A stretch of DNA of 64,000 nucleotides, taken from positions 372,001 through 436,000 of the forward strand of contig NZ_QKSB01000001.1 in NCBI RefSeq assembly GCF_003234935.1. The letters are read 5' to 3'. This DNA comes from Putridiphycobacter roseus (GTDB lineage Bacteria; Bacteroidota; Bacteroidia; Flavobacteriales_D; Crocinitomicaceae). A program made the position numbers and the translations under genes. Below, one piece after another: positions 35,004-43,895 of the stretch (the stretch's first letter is position 1; each line of letters begins with the position of its first letter). The notes beneath the pieces are model-generated. The model saw nothing but the letters and a program-made list of their open reading frames with translations. It had not been told where the DNA came from and did no database searches.

Positions 35004-37081
35004 CCTAACACTAATTTTATCTGTTGATTTTTAACCAATCTCGCCCCGGGCTTGATCGACTGTGATCTCACATCTCCACTTCCCTCCAACAACACTTTTA
35101 ACCCTTTGGTTTCAAGAATATATACTGCATCATTCACCGGCATTCCAATTACGTTCGGAATACTAGTCTTTCCTACATACCTTTTTTCCAACTGCACTTT
35201 ATCTGCCCGATTAATCGCTACCGCCCAAGTATCGTTTTCAGTCTTATTCACATAATGAACATTTAACTCATTTAAAACAGTTTGAATATCTTCTCGGTCT
35301 CCATATTTTACATTCGGTAACTTTTTTGATTGCTCAGATGCATTAAATGAATTATGATATTGCAATGAATTTGCATATACACGATCAGCAATCGCCTTAA
35401 AAACAACACCAGAAACCTGGGCGCCATAAATTTGTTGTGTTGGACCAGCAATTACCACAATACAAGAATACTTTGGTTTGTCTGCAGGGAAATAGCCGCA
35501 AAAAGATGCTTGATACTTACTATCTCCATACCCTTTATTGTCATTAGACAACTTTACAGTTCCAGTTTTACCTGCAATCTTAAAATGGGCAGACTGGAGT
35601 TTTCTACCAGTTCCATTTTCCACTACCCCTTCTAAACATTCCCTTAATTTCTTAATCGTATTTGGTGAACATATTTGATCATTTAACACCACTTTTTCAA
35701 ATCGCTTAATAATCTCACCATCTTTACGCACTTCTTTTACAAACTGAGGCTTTATGTATTGTCCATTATTAGCTACAGCATTAAAAAATGCCAATGTCTG
35801 TAAAGGCGTTTGCTCCACCTCATACCCAATACTCATCCAAGGCAATGAAATCCCGGACCAATTCCCTTCATTTTCATTATTCAAGGTAGGCATTGGCTCC
35901 CCTTTAATTTCAATCCCTAAAGGATCCCCTAAACCAAAAGCCCTTAAACGATCTACAAATTTTTGCTCATCTCCTTTATACGCCTCATAAACCACCTTAG
36001 AAAATACATTAGAAGAAATTTCAAAGGCGTGTTTTAAAGTAATATCCCCATAACCTCTAGGATCAGAATCATGCAATGAACTTTCGTAAAAATCATACTT
36101 ACCATATGCTTTTACCATTTGATTAATATCTGCTTTACCATCTTCTAGAAGAGCCATCAAGGAAGCCAACTTAAAAGTAGACCCCGGAACAGACTTAGTT
36201 CCAATAGCATGATTATAAGATTCTGCGTAACCACCACTTTTAGTTTTTGATAAATTGGCAATCGCTTTGATATACCCCGTCTGCACCTCCATCAAAACCA
36301 CCACACCATGCAAAGCATTCTGGTACTCCATTTGCTTCATCAATTCCGTTTCTGCCAAATCCTGAATATCTACATCAATTGCAGTTATCACATCAGCACC
36401 ATTTACAGGATCTTTTACATTTTCAGAAACTGGCTTCCAAGAACCATTTACGAATTTTTTAACAATCGTACCAAACTCCCCTGCCAAATACTCATTATAC
36501 GCACCATCAATCCCAACGGGCTGTATACCTTCACGTACATACCCCAAACTTCTGGAAGCAAGAATCCCATGTGGCTTATGGGTCTTACTGTAACGTTCCA
36601 CAATAAAGCCGCCCTTATACTTACCTTCCTTTAAAATTGGAAAAGACTTCACCTGTTGATAAATTGGATACTTTACTTTATTTTTTATTTTAAAATATTG
36701 ATTATCGTCTGACCTACCTTTTCTCAATTTACCTTCCCATTGTTTTGATGTCCATTCTGGAAAAGTATTTGACAACGCAATTGACAAAGAATCTAGCGAA
36801 CCAAAAAACATAGTAGAATCAATTATCTTTAAATCAACATGCAAATCATATAAAGGAATTGAAGTAACTAACACACTTCCATCCTCCGTTAAAATCCTAC
36901 CCCTTAACGGCGCAATTGAATCTAATTTTGTATCCAACACCCTAATAGAAGAATCTTCATTCTGAGGAATAACATTCCCCACCTGAATAGCTACTACTCG
37001 GACAACCACTACCAACATAATAAACACCACAATAAAGTAGAGCAAATAAGCTTTGGTAGATATGTTATTTTTTGTTGTCAT
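35000..37081 (-). CDS. ftsI: septal transpeptidase FtsI (PBP3) with C-terminal PASTA domain
   Basis: 693 residues. N-terminal membrane helix (~10-32), pedestal/dimer region with LDSIAPLRGRILTEDGSVLVTSIPLYDL, then the transpeptidase domain: SVPGSTFKLASL (Ser301, Lys304), EISSNVFSK (SxN) and IAGKTGTVKL (KTG). The last ~60 residues (KTSIPNVIGMPVNDAVYILETKGLKVLLEG...NQQIKLVLG) are one PASTA repeat, which is absent from proteobacterial FtsI but common in this phylum. It crosslinks septal peptidoglycan, partnering FtsW. It overlaps ftsL by one base and murE by four. Confidence 0.96.
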   Translation of the reverse strand: MTTKNNISTKAYLLYFIVVFIMLVVVVRVVAIQVGNVIPQNEDSSIRVLDTKLDSIAPLRGRILTEDGSVLVTSIPLYDLHVDLKIIDSTMFFGSLDSLSIALSNTFPEWTSKQWEGKLRKGRSDDNQYFKIKNKVKYPIYQQVKSFPILKEGKYKGGFIVERYSKTHKPHGILASRSLGYVREGIQPVGIDGAYNEYLAGEFGTIVKKFVNGSWKPVSENVKDPVNGADVITAIDVDIQDLAETELMKQMEYQNALHGVVVLMEVQTGYIKAIANLSKTKSGGYAESYNHAIGTKSVPGSTFKLASLMALLEDGKADINQMVKAYGKYDFYESSLHDSDPRGYGDITLKHAFEISSNVFSKVVYEAYKGDEQKFVDRLRAFGLGDPLGIEIKGEPMPTLNNENEGNWSGISLPWMSIGYEVEQTPLQTLAFFNAVANNGQYIKPQFVKEVRKDGEIIKRFEKVVLNDQICSPNTIKKLRECLEGVVENGTGRKLQSAHFKIAGKTGTVKLSNDNKGYGDSKYQASFCGYFPADKPKYSCIVVIAGPTQQIYGAQVSGVVFKAIADRVYANSLQYHNSFNASEQSKKLPNVKYGDREDIQTVLNELNVHYVNKTENDTWAVAINRADKVQLEKRYVGKTSIPNVIGMPVNDAVYILETKGLKVLLEGSGDVRSQSIKPGARLVKNQQIKLVLG

Positions 37082-37458
37082 TAAAAATTATACTTTTTTA
37101 CTTTAATTTTTTTTGGTGGAATAGTACTCAATTTTAATTCCGACCCCTTTAATCTTTCAGAAACTTGCGTCTGCCTACTCAACTTATTATATTCTACACC
37201 CAGAGAAAAATACTCTGAATTCAACTCTCCCAACTCCTGCTCTAACTGCACCTCTCTTTTCCCTACCGTTTCTGTATAGTATCCCCATCCAATCAAAATC
37301 ACCAATAAAAAACCCAAAAAAGAAATAAATGGAATATTGTTTACAATTTCATCTCTAGACAAAAAATCTCCATTAATTATTTTAACGAAGGACCTTTTTT
37401 TACCTGTCTTACTTTTTTTACCTTTTATCTCGGCCGACTCCTCTTTCAATTCGTTCAT
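37081..37458 (-). CDS. ftsL: FtsL-like division protein
   Basis: 125 residues: a Lys-rich cytoplasmic tail (KGKKSKTGKKRSFVK), one membrane helix (~43-62, NIPFISFLGFLLVILIGWGYY) and a short periplasmic coiled coil (VGKREVQLEQELGELNSEYFSLGVEYNKLSRQTQ). Primary sequence is not distinctive, but size, topology and the place between rsmH and ftsI (overlapping by 4 and 1 bases) identify it as FtsL, a partner of FtsQ/DivIC and FtsWI at the septum. Confidence 0.85.
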   Translation of the reverse strand: MNELKEESAEIKGKKSKTGKKRSFVKIINGDFLSRDEIVNNIPFISFLGFLLVILIGWGYYTETVGKREVQLEQELGELNSEYFSLGVEYNKLSRQTQVSERLKGSELKLSTIPPKKIKVKKYNF

Positions 37459-38366
37459 TCCGCATTTTTTGTAGCTACCCTTAATTTTGCACTTCTCGCC
37501 CTAGAATTCACCTTATTTTCTTCTTCGGTTGGAACGATTGGCTTTTTATTTACAGCACTTAAAGGTTTAATGATATTTCCATACAAATCCTTCTCTGCTT
37601 CTCCTGTAAATTTTCCGCTTCGTATAAAATTCTTTACCAAACGATCTTCAATAGAATGATAAGACATCACCACTAATCTCCCTCCAGGCTTTAATACATC
37701 AGCCGCCTGCTCTAACATATCTCGTAGCGCACCCATCTCATCATTTACTTCAATTCTAATGGCCTGAAATATTTGCGCTAAAAATTGGTTCAATTTCTTA
37801 CCAATCATCAATGGACTTAACAACTCTACTAACTGCCCCGTTGTTTCGATTGGGCCTTCATTCCTTTTATTTACAATGGCATAAACCACTTTTCTTACAT
37901 TTTTTAAATCTGCGTACGCATTAAACATAGCAAATAAGTCTCTTTCCGGATAATCATTCACTACATGATAAGCACTCACATCTGCCTGTTGATTCATCCT
38001 CATGTCCAACTTCGCATTGGTACGTATCGAAAAACCTCTTTCGCCAGCATCAAACTGATGAGAAGAAACCCCTAAATCCGCTAAAACAGCATCTACTTTT
38101 GGATGCTCATAATACTTTAGGAAATTCTTTAAATACCTGAAATTGGCGTTAACAAAAATAAGCTTATCGTCTTCGACCACATTCGCCAAAGCATCCTCAT
38201 CTTGATCAAAAGCGATTAAAACCGCATCCTCTCCAATCCTCTCCAAAATAGCCTTTGAATGACCACCACCACCAAAAGTAACATCCACAAACACTGTCCC
38301 ATTATCCAACTCCATAGCCTTCAAACAAGTCTCAAACAACACTGGTATATGATATTCGTTAATCAT
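37455..38366 (-). CDS. rsmH: 16S rRNA (cytosine1402-N4)-methyltransferase
   Basis: 303 residues from the ATG at 38366 (MINEYHIPVLFETCLKAM); the open frame allows an ATG at 38384, but the later start matches the family and overlaps the mraZ stop by 8 bases. SAM site: TVFVDVTFGGGGHSKAILERI. Other signatures: AVLADLGVSSHQFDAGERGFSIRTNAKLDMRMNQQ, FQAIRIEVNDEMGALRDML, MSYHSIEDRLVKNF and KVNSRARSAKLRVA. It methylates C1402 in the ribosomal P site. It is the second gene of the cluster, as in most bacteria. Confidence 0.97.
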   Translation of the reverse strand: MINEYHIPVLFETCLKAMELDNGTVFVDVTFGGGGHSKAILERIGEDAVLIAFDQDEDALANVVEDDKLIFVNANFRYLKNFLKYYEHPKVDAVLADLGVSSHQFDAGERGFSIRTNAKLDMRMNQQADVSAYHVVNDYPERDLFAMFNAYADLKNVRKVVYAIVNKRNEGPIETTGQLVELLSPLMIGKKLNQFLAQIFQAIRIEVNDEMGALRDMLEQAADVLKPGGRLVVMSYHSIEDRLVKNFIRSGKFTGEAEKDLYGNIIKPLSAVNKKPIVPTEEENKVNSRARSAKLRVATKNAE

Positions 38367-38820
38367 TGTCACCTTCAATTTCACCCATTACTTCGTCTGC
38401 CAAATCTGCAAAATCTGCCATATTCTCTCCCATAGTTTCCAAATACTCTTCCTTACTCCAAACTTCAATTCTATCATTAAAAGCAGTCAACATCACTTCT
38501 CTAGTCAATCCTACCCTCTTCATAAGATCAGCAGGAACTAAAACCCGTCCCGCAGAATCTAAGCCCAACTGCTTAGCACCTTGATGAAACAATCGATAAA
38601 ACATTCTGTTTTTCGGTTTGAATAAATTTAACTTTGAAAGCTTTCCACTCACCTTCTCCCACTCATTCATAGGGTAAAGTGTTAAACAATTTTCAAATCC
38701 TTTATTCATCATAAACAATTCATTAGCCACTGGAGACAATTGCTTACGCAATCCCGCAGGAAAGAGAAACCTCCCTTTAGCATCAAGCTTACATTCATAT
38801 TCTCCAACTAATCCAGCCAT
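38359..38820 (-). CDS. mraZ: transcriptional regulator MraZ
   Basis: 153 residues made of two SpoVT/AbrB-like swapped-hairpin domains: GEYECKLDAKGRFLFPAGLRKQL and LGLDSAGRVLVPADLMKRVGLTREVMLTAFNDRIEVWSKEEY. MraZ proteins bind repeated GTGG/TGGG-type boxes in front of their own operon and repress the dcw cluster. Two identical 14-base elements with this character occur upstream at 38868-38881 and 38986-38999. It is the first gene of the cluster and probably the autoregulator. Confidence 0.96.
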   Translation of the reverse strand: MAGLVGEYECKLDAKGRFLFPAGLRKQLSPVANELFMMNKGFENCLTLYPMNEWEKVSGKLSKLNLFKPKNRMFYRLFHQGAKQLGLDSAGRVLVPADLMKRVGLTREVMLTAFNDRIEVWSKEEYLETMGENMADFADLADEVMGEIEGDND

Positions 38821-38867
38821 TTATTGTTATAATTCTTAATTATGGATGTAAAGATATTGATTTTATC

Positions 38868-38881
38868 CCACTTTTTACCAC
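38868..38881 (-). promoter_or_regulatory. putative MraZ box, copy 1
   Basis: GTGGTAAAAAGTGG on the minus strand: two GTGG half sites 10 bases apart, one helical turn. MraZ boxes in other bacteria are direct repeats of TGGG- or AAAGTGG-type units with the same spacing. It lies 48 bases upstream of the mraZ ATG. Confidence 0.6.
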
Positions 38882-38985
38882 AAATTTCCTCCTGTTAATA
38901 ACTTTGGAAGTATAAAGTATAATCAAACATATATAAATAGTTACAAAAAGACCATTTATCAAGGCCTATAGATAGAAAAAGAACA

Positions 38986-38999
38986 GTGGTAAAAAGTGG
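38986..38999 (+). promoter_or_regulatory. putative MraZ box, copy 2 (opposite orientation)
   Basis: GTGGTAAAAAGTGG on the plus strand, an exact 14-base match to copy 1 in inverted orientation, 105 bases away. It lies beyond the candidate -7 box, so a protein bound at both copies could loop across the promoter. Confidence 0.55.
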
Positions 39000-39129
39000 T
39001 AAATGTTAACAACATTATAATAAATAGACAAAATAAAACAAGAAAAAAAAATGACAGGACAATAAAATTATCCCTATCATATCCTTCCTGAAATTTTTTT
39101 AAAAAAAAGATTATCCTATGAATTATGTA

Positions 39130-39966
39130 CTATATTATTTTGTAAAAAAGCACAAAAATTAGGAATGGAAAAACAAAATAAACAGTTGTAAAATACACCA
39201 AAGTAAACCAAGGTTGTGGTTTTTTGAATTGAAGCGTTAAAAAAGGCATCATAAAAACAAACTGAACAAAAGGCGTAAAAAAGGAGAAAGAAAAAACTGG
39301 ATATACCAAAGTTACCCCAGCGTTCATATTATTAAGCTGGATATACTTTAAGTCATTAAACACGGAGGTATAATAAGCCAAAATAGAATTATTATGCAAC
39401 AAACCAAATACCTCTTGGGCTTTAAAAATATAATTACCGTCTTGAACTTTAAAATGAAAATACCCGCCTTGGTGCACATAACTATTAATTATTTCGGCGA
39501 CTGATTTTTTTGGTAAAAGATAGAAGTCGACTAACCACAGGACACCAAACAACATACTAAACAAACTAAACCAATAATAGAGCTTTGCAGAATTACCACT
39601 TACAAGCTTTTCAAAATAGGCTTGTTCTGCAATTGCCTCTTTCATCTTAGATTCATAATACCGTGCACGTGCGTGCTTCATTCTTGCCTGCAATAATTCC
39701 TCCCGGGTAACAACAGGTCCTTTGGTCACCGTATTCACCTTATCAAAAACAAGAAATTCATAAGCTTCCGTCAACTCAATAAAACGCTTAGAAGCCTCTT
39801 TACTCGTATTTCTATCTGGATGCCACTCAAAAGCTTTTTTCCGATAAGCCCTTTTTATCAACACCTTGTCCACCGTAGGCGTTATCCCTAAAATTTTAAA
39901 ACAATGTACTTTTTGTGGATTCACGTGGACTTTTTTGACCAAATTATAAAAATTCAAGGAGTCCAC
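39130..39966 (-). CDS. J-domain membrane protein
   Basis: 278 residues. A J domain at about 20-75 has the essential HPD: KVLIKRAYRKKAFEWHPDRNTSKEASKRFIELTEAYEFL. A basic linker is followed by a hydrophobic C-terminal half with about four membrane helices (around 130-155 and 220-278). It lacks the Gly/Phe and zinc-finger regions of DnaJ, so it is a specialised co-chaperone that would recruit DnaK to the membrane face. The partner client is unknown. It is not close to dnaK (49.8 kb). Confidence 0.88.
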   Translation of the reverse strand: MDSLNFYNLVKKVHVNPQKVHCFKILGITPTVDKVLIKRAYRKKAFEWHPDRNTSKEASKRFIELTEAYEFLVFDKVNTVTKGPVVTREELLQARMKHARARYYESKMKEAIAEQAYFEKLVSGNSAKLYYWFSLFSMLFGVLWLVDFYLLPKKSVAEIINSYVHQGGYFHFKVQDGNYIFKAQEVFGLLHNNSILAYYTSVFNDLKYIQLNNMNAGVTLVYPVFSFSFFTPFVQFVFMMPFLTLQFKKPQPWFTLVYFTTVYFVFPFLIFVLFYKII

Positions 39967-40021
39967 ACCTACTTATTTCGACTTTCTATTCCCTCCAGGC
40001 GAAAAAAGCAAGGACACAAAA

Positions 40022-40051
40022 AAAGTCACACCGTTAAAACGGTGTGACTTT
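40022..40051 (-). terminator. intrinsic terminator of the thrS-infC-rpmI-rplT operon
   Basis: Perfect 12-base inverted repeat AAAGTCACACCG / CGGTGTGACTTT with a 6-base loop, 24 bases past the rplT stop; the minus-strand transcript ends in a U run. Confidence 0.88.
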
Positions 40052-40074
40052 AAAAAGGGGTAAAAGGTTTTTAT

Positions 40075-40419
40075 TTATTTTACGGAATCAACAACAGCTT
40101 TAAAAGCTTCTGGGTGATTCATTGCTAAATCAGCCAATACTTTTCTGTTTAATTTCAATCCTTTAGCATTCAATTTCCCAATAAATTGAGAATAACTCAT
40201 ACCATGTGGACGAACTCCTGCATTAATTCTTGTAATCCAGAGTGATCTAAAATTTCTCTTTTTTTGTTTACGACCTACATAAGCATATCCTAAACCTTTT
40301 TCAACAGCATTTTTTGCAACTGTCCATACATTTTTTCTTCTTCCAAAGTAACCTTTGGCCAGCTTCATCACTTTTTTTCTTCGTGTCCTTGCTGCTACTA
40401 CGTTTACCGATCTTGGCAT
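40075..40419 (-). CDS. rplT: 50S ribosomal protein L20
   Basis: 114 residues from the ATG at 40419 ([30 protein letters not shown]); an upstream in-frame ATG at 40455 would add 12 non-conserved residues and is rejected. The body is standard L20: [38 protein letters not shown]20 binds 23S rRNA early in 50S assembly. It is the last gene of the thrS-infC-rpmI-rplT operon. In other bacteria L20 also represses its own operon; whether that holds here is not shown by the sequence. Confidence 0.98.
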   Translation of the reverse strand: MPRSVNVVAARTRRKKVMKLAKGYFGRRKNVWTVAKNAVEKGLGYAYVGRKQKKRNFRSLWITRINAGVRPHGMSYSQFIGKLNAKGLKLNRKVLADLAMNHPEAFKAVVDSVK

Positions 40420-40523
40420 AATTTTTAAGTTTTTAGTATTTAGTGATACCGACACCGTCGATATGCTTAGGAACTAAATACTGGGTTTAATTAACATTAA
40501 CCTTCCGTACTTTACGGAAATAA

Positions 40524-40718
40524 TTAGATACACAATTGTTGTCTGATATTGGATGCATCTGATTTATGCACCAATCCAGCTTTTGTCAACCTTGCTTTTC
40601 TTTTCTTAGACTTTTTAGTCAAAATGTGACTTTTAAAAGCGTGTTTTCTCTTTAATTTTCCAGTACCAGTCACTTTAAATCGTTTCTTGGCACTAGATTT
40701 TGTTTTCATTTTAGGCAT
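40524..40718 (-). CDS. rpmI: 50S ribosomal protein L35
   Basis: 64 residues, strongly basic: [44 protein letters not shown]. Length and sequence are standard for L35. It lies 39 bases after infC and about 100 bases before rplT. Confidence 0.98.
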   Translation of the reverse strand: MPKMKTKSSAKKRFKVTGTGKLKRKHAFKSHILTKKSKKRKARLTKAGLVHKSDASNIRQQLCI

Positions 40719-40757
40719 CTCTTTCTAAATTTTAATTTATTTACCCCTTTATTATTT

Positions 40758-41309
40758 TTAACTCTTTTTCTTTGGATTAATCATCATGATCATCTTTTTA
40801 CCTTCTAATTTAGGCATCTGTTCAATCACACCATAATCTTCTAACTCCTGTGCAAACTTCAATAATAAAATTGAACCTCTATCTTTAAAGACAATTGATC
40901 GACCTTTAAAAAACACAAATGCTTTTACTTTAGCTCCTTCAGACAAAAAGCCTTTGGCATGCTTCAGTTTAAATTGAAAATCATGGTCTTCCGTATTCGG
41001 ACCAAATCTAATCTCTTTAATCGTAACTTTTGATTGCTTTGATTTAAGCTCTTTTTGTTTTTTCTTTTGCTCAAACAAAAACTTTTTGTAGTCAATAATC
41101 TTACAAACAGGTGGCTTTGCATTCGGAGATATCTCCACCAAATCCAAGTCAGCTTGTGTTGCTTTTTCTAAAGCCGCGCTTAACGACAATACTTCAGCTC
41201 CATCATCAGACACCAATCTCACTTCTCTCGCCCTAATCAGTTCGTTCACTTTATAAGGCTCCTCCCGCTTCATGGGTCTCCTACCAGTATTTCTTCTTTT
41301 AATTGCTAT
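40758..41309 (-). CDS. infC: translation initiation factor IF-3, non-canonical start codon
   Basis: IF-3 with both domains: [33 protein letters not shown] (N-domain), [48 protein letters not shown] (linker and C-domain), [15 protein letters not shown] (end). The first ATG (41273) would cut off a basic stretch, [16 protein letters not shown], typical of the family N-terminus. The frame stays open to 41348 and contains no ATG, GTG, TTG or CTG there. A clear AAAGGAG precedes the codons ATA (41307-41309) and ATT (41301-41303), about 10 and 16 bases away. IF-3 is known to use AUU-type starts for autoregulation. The AUA at 41309 is used here on spacing; the AUU is the alternative. Confidence 0.9.
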   Translation of the reverse strand: MAIKRRNTGRRPMKREEPYKVNELIRAREVRLVSDDGAEVLSLSAALEKATQADLDLVEISPNAKPPVCKIIDYKKFLFEQKKKQKELKSKQSKVTIKEIRFGPNTEDHDFQFKLKHAKGFLSEGAKVKAFVFFKGRSIVFKDRGSILLLKFAQELEDYGVIEQMPKLEGKKMIMMINPKKKS

Positions 41310-41319
41310 AACTACGTTA

Positions 41320-41326
41320 CTCCTTT
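41320..41326 (-). promoter_or_regulatory. strong ribosome binding site upstream of infC
   Basis: AAAGGAG on the minus strand, just after the thrS stop (41330-41332). It is unusually SD-like for a Bacteroidota gene and lies 47 bases before the first ATG, too far to serve it, which supports initiation at the AUA or AUU codon near 41303-41309. Confidence 0.6.
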
Positions 41327-41329
41327 CTT

Positions 41330-43270
41330 TTAATTCAGCTCTAATTCTTTATTAACAGCTTCATTTATTAATTTAACAAAATCTTCCAAGGCTATTTCGC
41401 CTATATCTCCTTCTCCATGTTTCCTTAAAGAAACAGTATTATTTGCTTCTTCGTTTGCTCCGACAATTAGCATATAAGGGATTTTCTTCACCTCATTATC
41501 TCTAATTTTCTTTCCAGCTTTCTCGTTTCTATTATCAACGAATCCGCGAATATCGGAATTATTTAGAAATTCTGAAACTTTTTTCGCATAATCATTGAAT
41601 TTTTCACTAATTGGTAATACTGCAAACTGATCTGCAGTTAACCAAAGTGGGAAATTACCAGCACAATGTTCTAATAAAACAGCTACAAAACGCTCCATAG
41701 AACCAAAGGGTGCACGGTGAATCATTACTGGTCTATGTTTTTCATTATCAGCACCAACATACTCTAATTCAAATCTCTCAGGTAAATTATAATCGACTTG
41801 AATAGTACCCAATTGCCATTCTCTGCCAATTGCATCCTTCACCATAAAATCTAGTTTAGGACCATAAAAAGCTGCTTCGCCGTATTCTACAAAAGTATCC
41901 AAATTTTTCTCCGCTGCTGCTTCAATGATGGCATTTTCTGCTTTATGCCAATTTTCATCCGAACCAATATACTTTGTTTTATTCTCTGGATCCCTCAAAG
42001 AAATTTGCGCTTTAAAATCTTCAAATTTTAAAATTTTAAATATATAAAGCACCAAATCAATAACTTTTTTAAACTCATCCTTCACTTGATCAGGCGTACA
42101 AAAAATATGCGCATCATCTTGCGTAAAAGAACGCACTCTTGTCAAGCCATGCAACTCTCCACTTTGTTCGTAACGGTAAACAGTGCCAAATTCAGCATAC
42201 CTTACAGGAAGGTCCTTATATGACTTCGGTGACGCCTTATAAATCTCACAATGGTGTGGACAATTCATTGGTTTTAACAAAAACTCTTCTCCTTCGTGCG
42301 GTGTAGTAATTGGTTGAAAAGAATCTTCACCATATTTCTCATAATGACCAGATGTAATGTATAAGTTTTTATGGCCGATATGCGGTGTCATCACTTGTTC
42401 GTATCCACCTTTTTTTTGTTCTTTTTTCAAAAAACTTTCTAATCTCGCTCTCAACTCAGCACCTTTAGGTAACCACAAAGGTAAACCTTGACCAACATTT
42501 TGGGAGAAAGTAAAAAGTTCTAACTCTTTTCCAAGTTTTCTATGGTCTCTTTTTTTTGCTTCCTCTAACAGCTCTAAATACTCAACTAACTCTTTATTTT
42601 TAGGGAAAGTAATGCCATAAATTCTAGTCAATTGCTTTCTTTTTTCATCCCCTCTCCAATATGCACCAGCTATAGAAGTCAGTTTAATGGCTTTAATAAA
42701 ACCTGTATTTGGCAAATGAGGACCTCTACACAAATCGGTAAAATTACCTTGTGTATAGAAAGTGATCGTTCCATCTGCTAAACCATCTATCAATTCCAAC
42801 TTATACTCATCTCCTTTTTCTTCAAAGTAAGAAATAGCATCTGCTTTTGACACTTCTTTTTTTACAAATTGACTTTTTTGTTTTGCCAATTCTTTCATTT
42901 TAGCCTCTATAGCAGGTAAATCTTCGTCTGAAATTTGGTATTCTCCCAAATCAATATCGTAATAAAAACCATTTGCTATCGGAGGTCCAATCGCTAACTT
43001 TGTCCCTGGATACAATGCTTCAATCGCCTCTGCCATTAAGTGAGCTGAGGAATGCCACATTACACTTTTACCATCATCATCATTCCAAGTCAACAACTTT
43101 AAGGTTGCATCTTCATTAATTGGACCGAAAGCGTCTGATACCACGCCATTAATCTCTGCAGCAAGTACATTTCTCGCCAAGCCCTCACTGATACCCCTTG
43201 CTATATCCAACGCAGTTGTTCCAGCTTCCACTTCTTTTATACTGCCATCAGGCAAAGTAATATTTATCAT
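41330..43270 (-). CDS. thrS: threonine--tRNA ligase
   Basis: About 646 residues from the ATG at 43270 ([17 protein letters not shown]); ATG codons at 43276 and 43300 are in frame, but the latter overlaps the candidate promoter. Domains: TGS (~1-62), editing/SAD domain (~65-225, [16 protein letters not shown]), class II core with [14 protein letters not shown] (zinc Cys), [36 protein letters not shown], and the anticodon-binding domain (~545-645). It charges tRNA-Thr. First gene of the thrS-infC-rpmI-rplT operon. No T-box or other leader is visible in the short upstream region. Confidence 0.98.
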   Translation of the reverse strand: MINITLPDGSIKEVEAGTTALDIARGISEGLARNVLAAEINGVVSDAFGPINEDATLKLLTWNDDDGKSVMWHSSAHLMAEAIEALYPGTKLAIGPPIANGFYYDIDLGEYQISDEDLPAIEAKMKELAKQKSQFVKKEVSKADAISYFEEKGDEYKLELIDGLADGTITFYTQGNFTDLCRGPHLPNTGFIKAIKLTSIAGAYWRGDEKRKQLTRIYGITFPKNKELVEYLELLEEAKKRDHRKLGKELELFTFSQNVGQGLPLWLPKGAELRARLESFLKKEQKKGGYEQVMTPHIGHKNLYITSGHYEKYGEDSFQPITTPHEGEEFLLKPMNCPHHCEIYKASPKSYKDLPVRYAEFGTVYRYEQSGELHGLTRVRSFTQDDAHIFCTPDQVKDEFKKVIDLVLYIFKILKFEDFKAQISLRDPENKTKYIGSDENWHKAENAIIEAAAEKNLDTFVEYGEAAFYGPKLDFMVKDAIGREWQLGTIQVDYNLPERFELEYVGADNEKHRPVMIHRAPFGSMERFVAVLLEHCAGNFPLWLTADQFAVLPISEKFNDYAKKVSEFLNNSDIRGFVDNRNEKAGKKIRDNEVKKIPYMLIVGANEEANNTVSLRKHGEGDIGEIALEDFVKLINEAVNKELELN

Positions 43271-43297
43271 TCCCATATTTTTATAAATATAATTAGA

Positions 43298-43305
43298 CAA
43301 AATTA
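43298..43305 (-). promoter_or_regulatory. candidate -7 box for the thrS operon
   Basis: Reads TAATTTTG on the minus strand, matching TAnnTTTG, 27 bases before the preferred ATG. It lies between that start and the terminator of the upstream gene (43312-43345). Confidence 0.45.
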
Positions 43306-43311
43306 TATAAA

Positions 43312-43345
43312 AAAAAAGCTCCTTTGATTACAAAGGAGCTTTTTT
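43312..43345 (-). terminator. intrinsic terminator after the secreted-protein gene
   Basis: Perfect 15-base inverted repeat AAAAAAGCTCCTTTG / CAAAGGAGCTTTTTT with a 4-base loop, 15 bases after the stop at 43360. It insulates the thrS operon. Confidence 0.9.
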
Positions 43346-43359
43346 AGTTTAGTTTTTTA

Positions 43360-43884
43360 TTAATTTTTATATCCCATCACTAAAACAACAGCTCCTCTAT
43401 GTTCAATAGTAGGATTTGCATTATTCGCGTCTGGGGTGGCTGGAATTACATAATCCACAAATACCCTTTTCAATCTTGATGCACTTCCACCTGCTGCTAC
43501 ATAAGCATCATTCAAATCATCTGTTTCAATCACAATATTATTACCTTTAATATCTGTAATTTCTTTCAGTAAAATTCTATCTGCAACACTTTTGCTTTCA
43601 TTATAAACATTAACAGTAATGTTTTTTGAACACGCTTTACCATTAAATGCTAATTTATATTCCGTGTTGTTAAACAAGTAAATCTCTACTTCTTTTGACT
43701 GTTTGTAAGTCTTATAATTGAAATATGTTGTTTTATAACCATCATATAAATATGGTTTAATAGAGGTTTTTGCTTCCGCTTTGTTTAATTTAATACTTTC
43801 TTTAAACTCAGTTAAATTCGTTACTTGTTGTGCAAACGCAAGCGCAAACACTAAAAATCCTATTAAGACAAGTCCTTTCTTCAT
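43360..43884 (-). CDS. secreted protein of unknown function
   Basis: 174 residues with a signal peptide (MKKGLVLIGFLVFALAFAQQ). The mature part is mostly beta-like: YKTTYFNYKTYKQSKEVEIYLFNNTEYKLAFNGKACSKNITVNVYNES, then ILLKEITDIKGNNIVIETDDLNDAY and VFVDYVIPA. No family was recognised. It starts 11 bases after the stop of the lipoprotein gene at 43896-44777 and is probably cotranscribed with it, the pair ending at a strong terminator. Confidence 0.82.
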   Translation of the reverse strand: MKKGLVLIGFLVFALAFAQQVTNLTEFKESIKLNKAEAKTSIKPYLYDGYKTTYFNYKTYKQSKEVEIYLFNNTEYKLAFNGKACSKNITVNVYNESKSVADRILLKEITDIKGNNIVIETDDLNDAYVAAGGSASRLKRVFVDYVIPATPDANNANPTIEHRGAVVLVMGYKN

Positions 43885-43895
43885 TTTTGAATAAT

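Larger units (their letters stand above)
38821..39129. promoter_or_regulatory. dcw cluster promoter region
   Basis: 309 gene-free bases between mraZ and the J-domain gene. On the minus strand TATGTTTG (38924-38931) matches the TAnnTTTG -7 box, placing a start site near 38917 and a leader of about 95 bases. Two copies of GTGGTAAAAAGTGG flank it: minus strand at 38868-38881 (in the leader) and plus strand at 38986-38999 (upstream). An SD-like AGGAGG lies at 38888-38893 on the minus strand, too far from mraZ to serve it. Both genes flanking this region are on the minus strand, so the far part also holds the end of whatever follows the J-domain gene's own start. Confidence 0.55.

Noticed and set aside
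38863-38882. DnaA-box-like words near mraZ (TTATCCCAC, TTTACCACA)
   Set aside because: Each differs from TTATCCACA at two positions, and the exact inverted 14-mer with 10-base GTGG spacing explains the region better as MraZ boxes.
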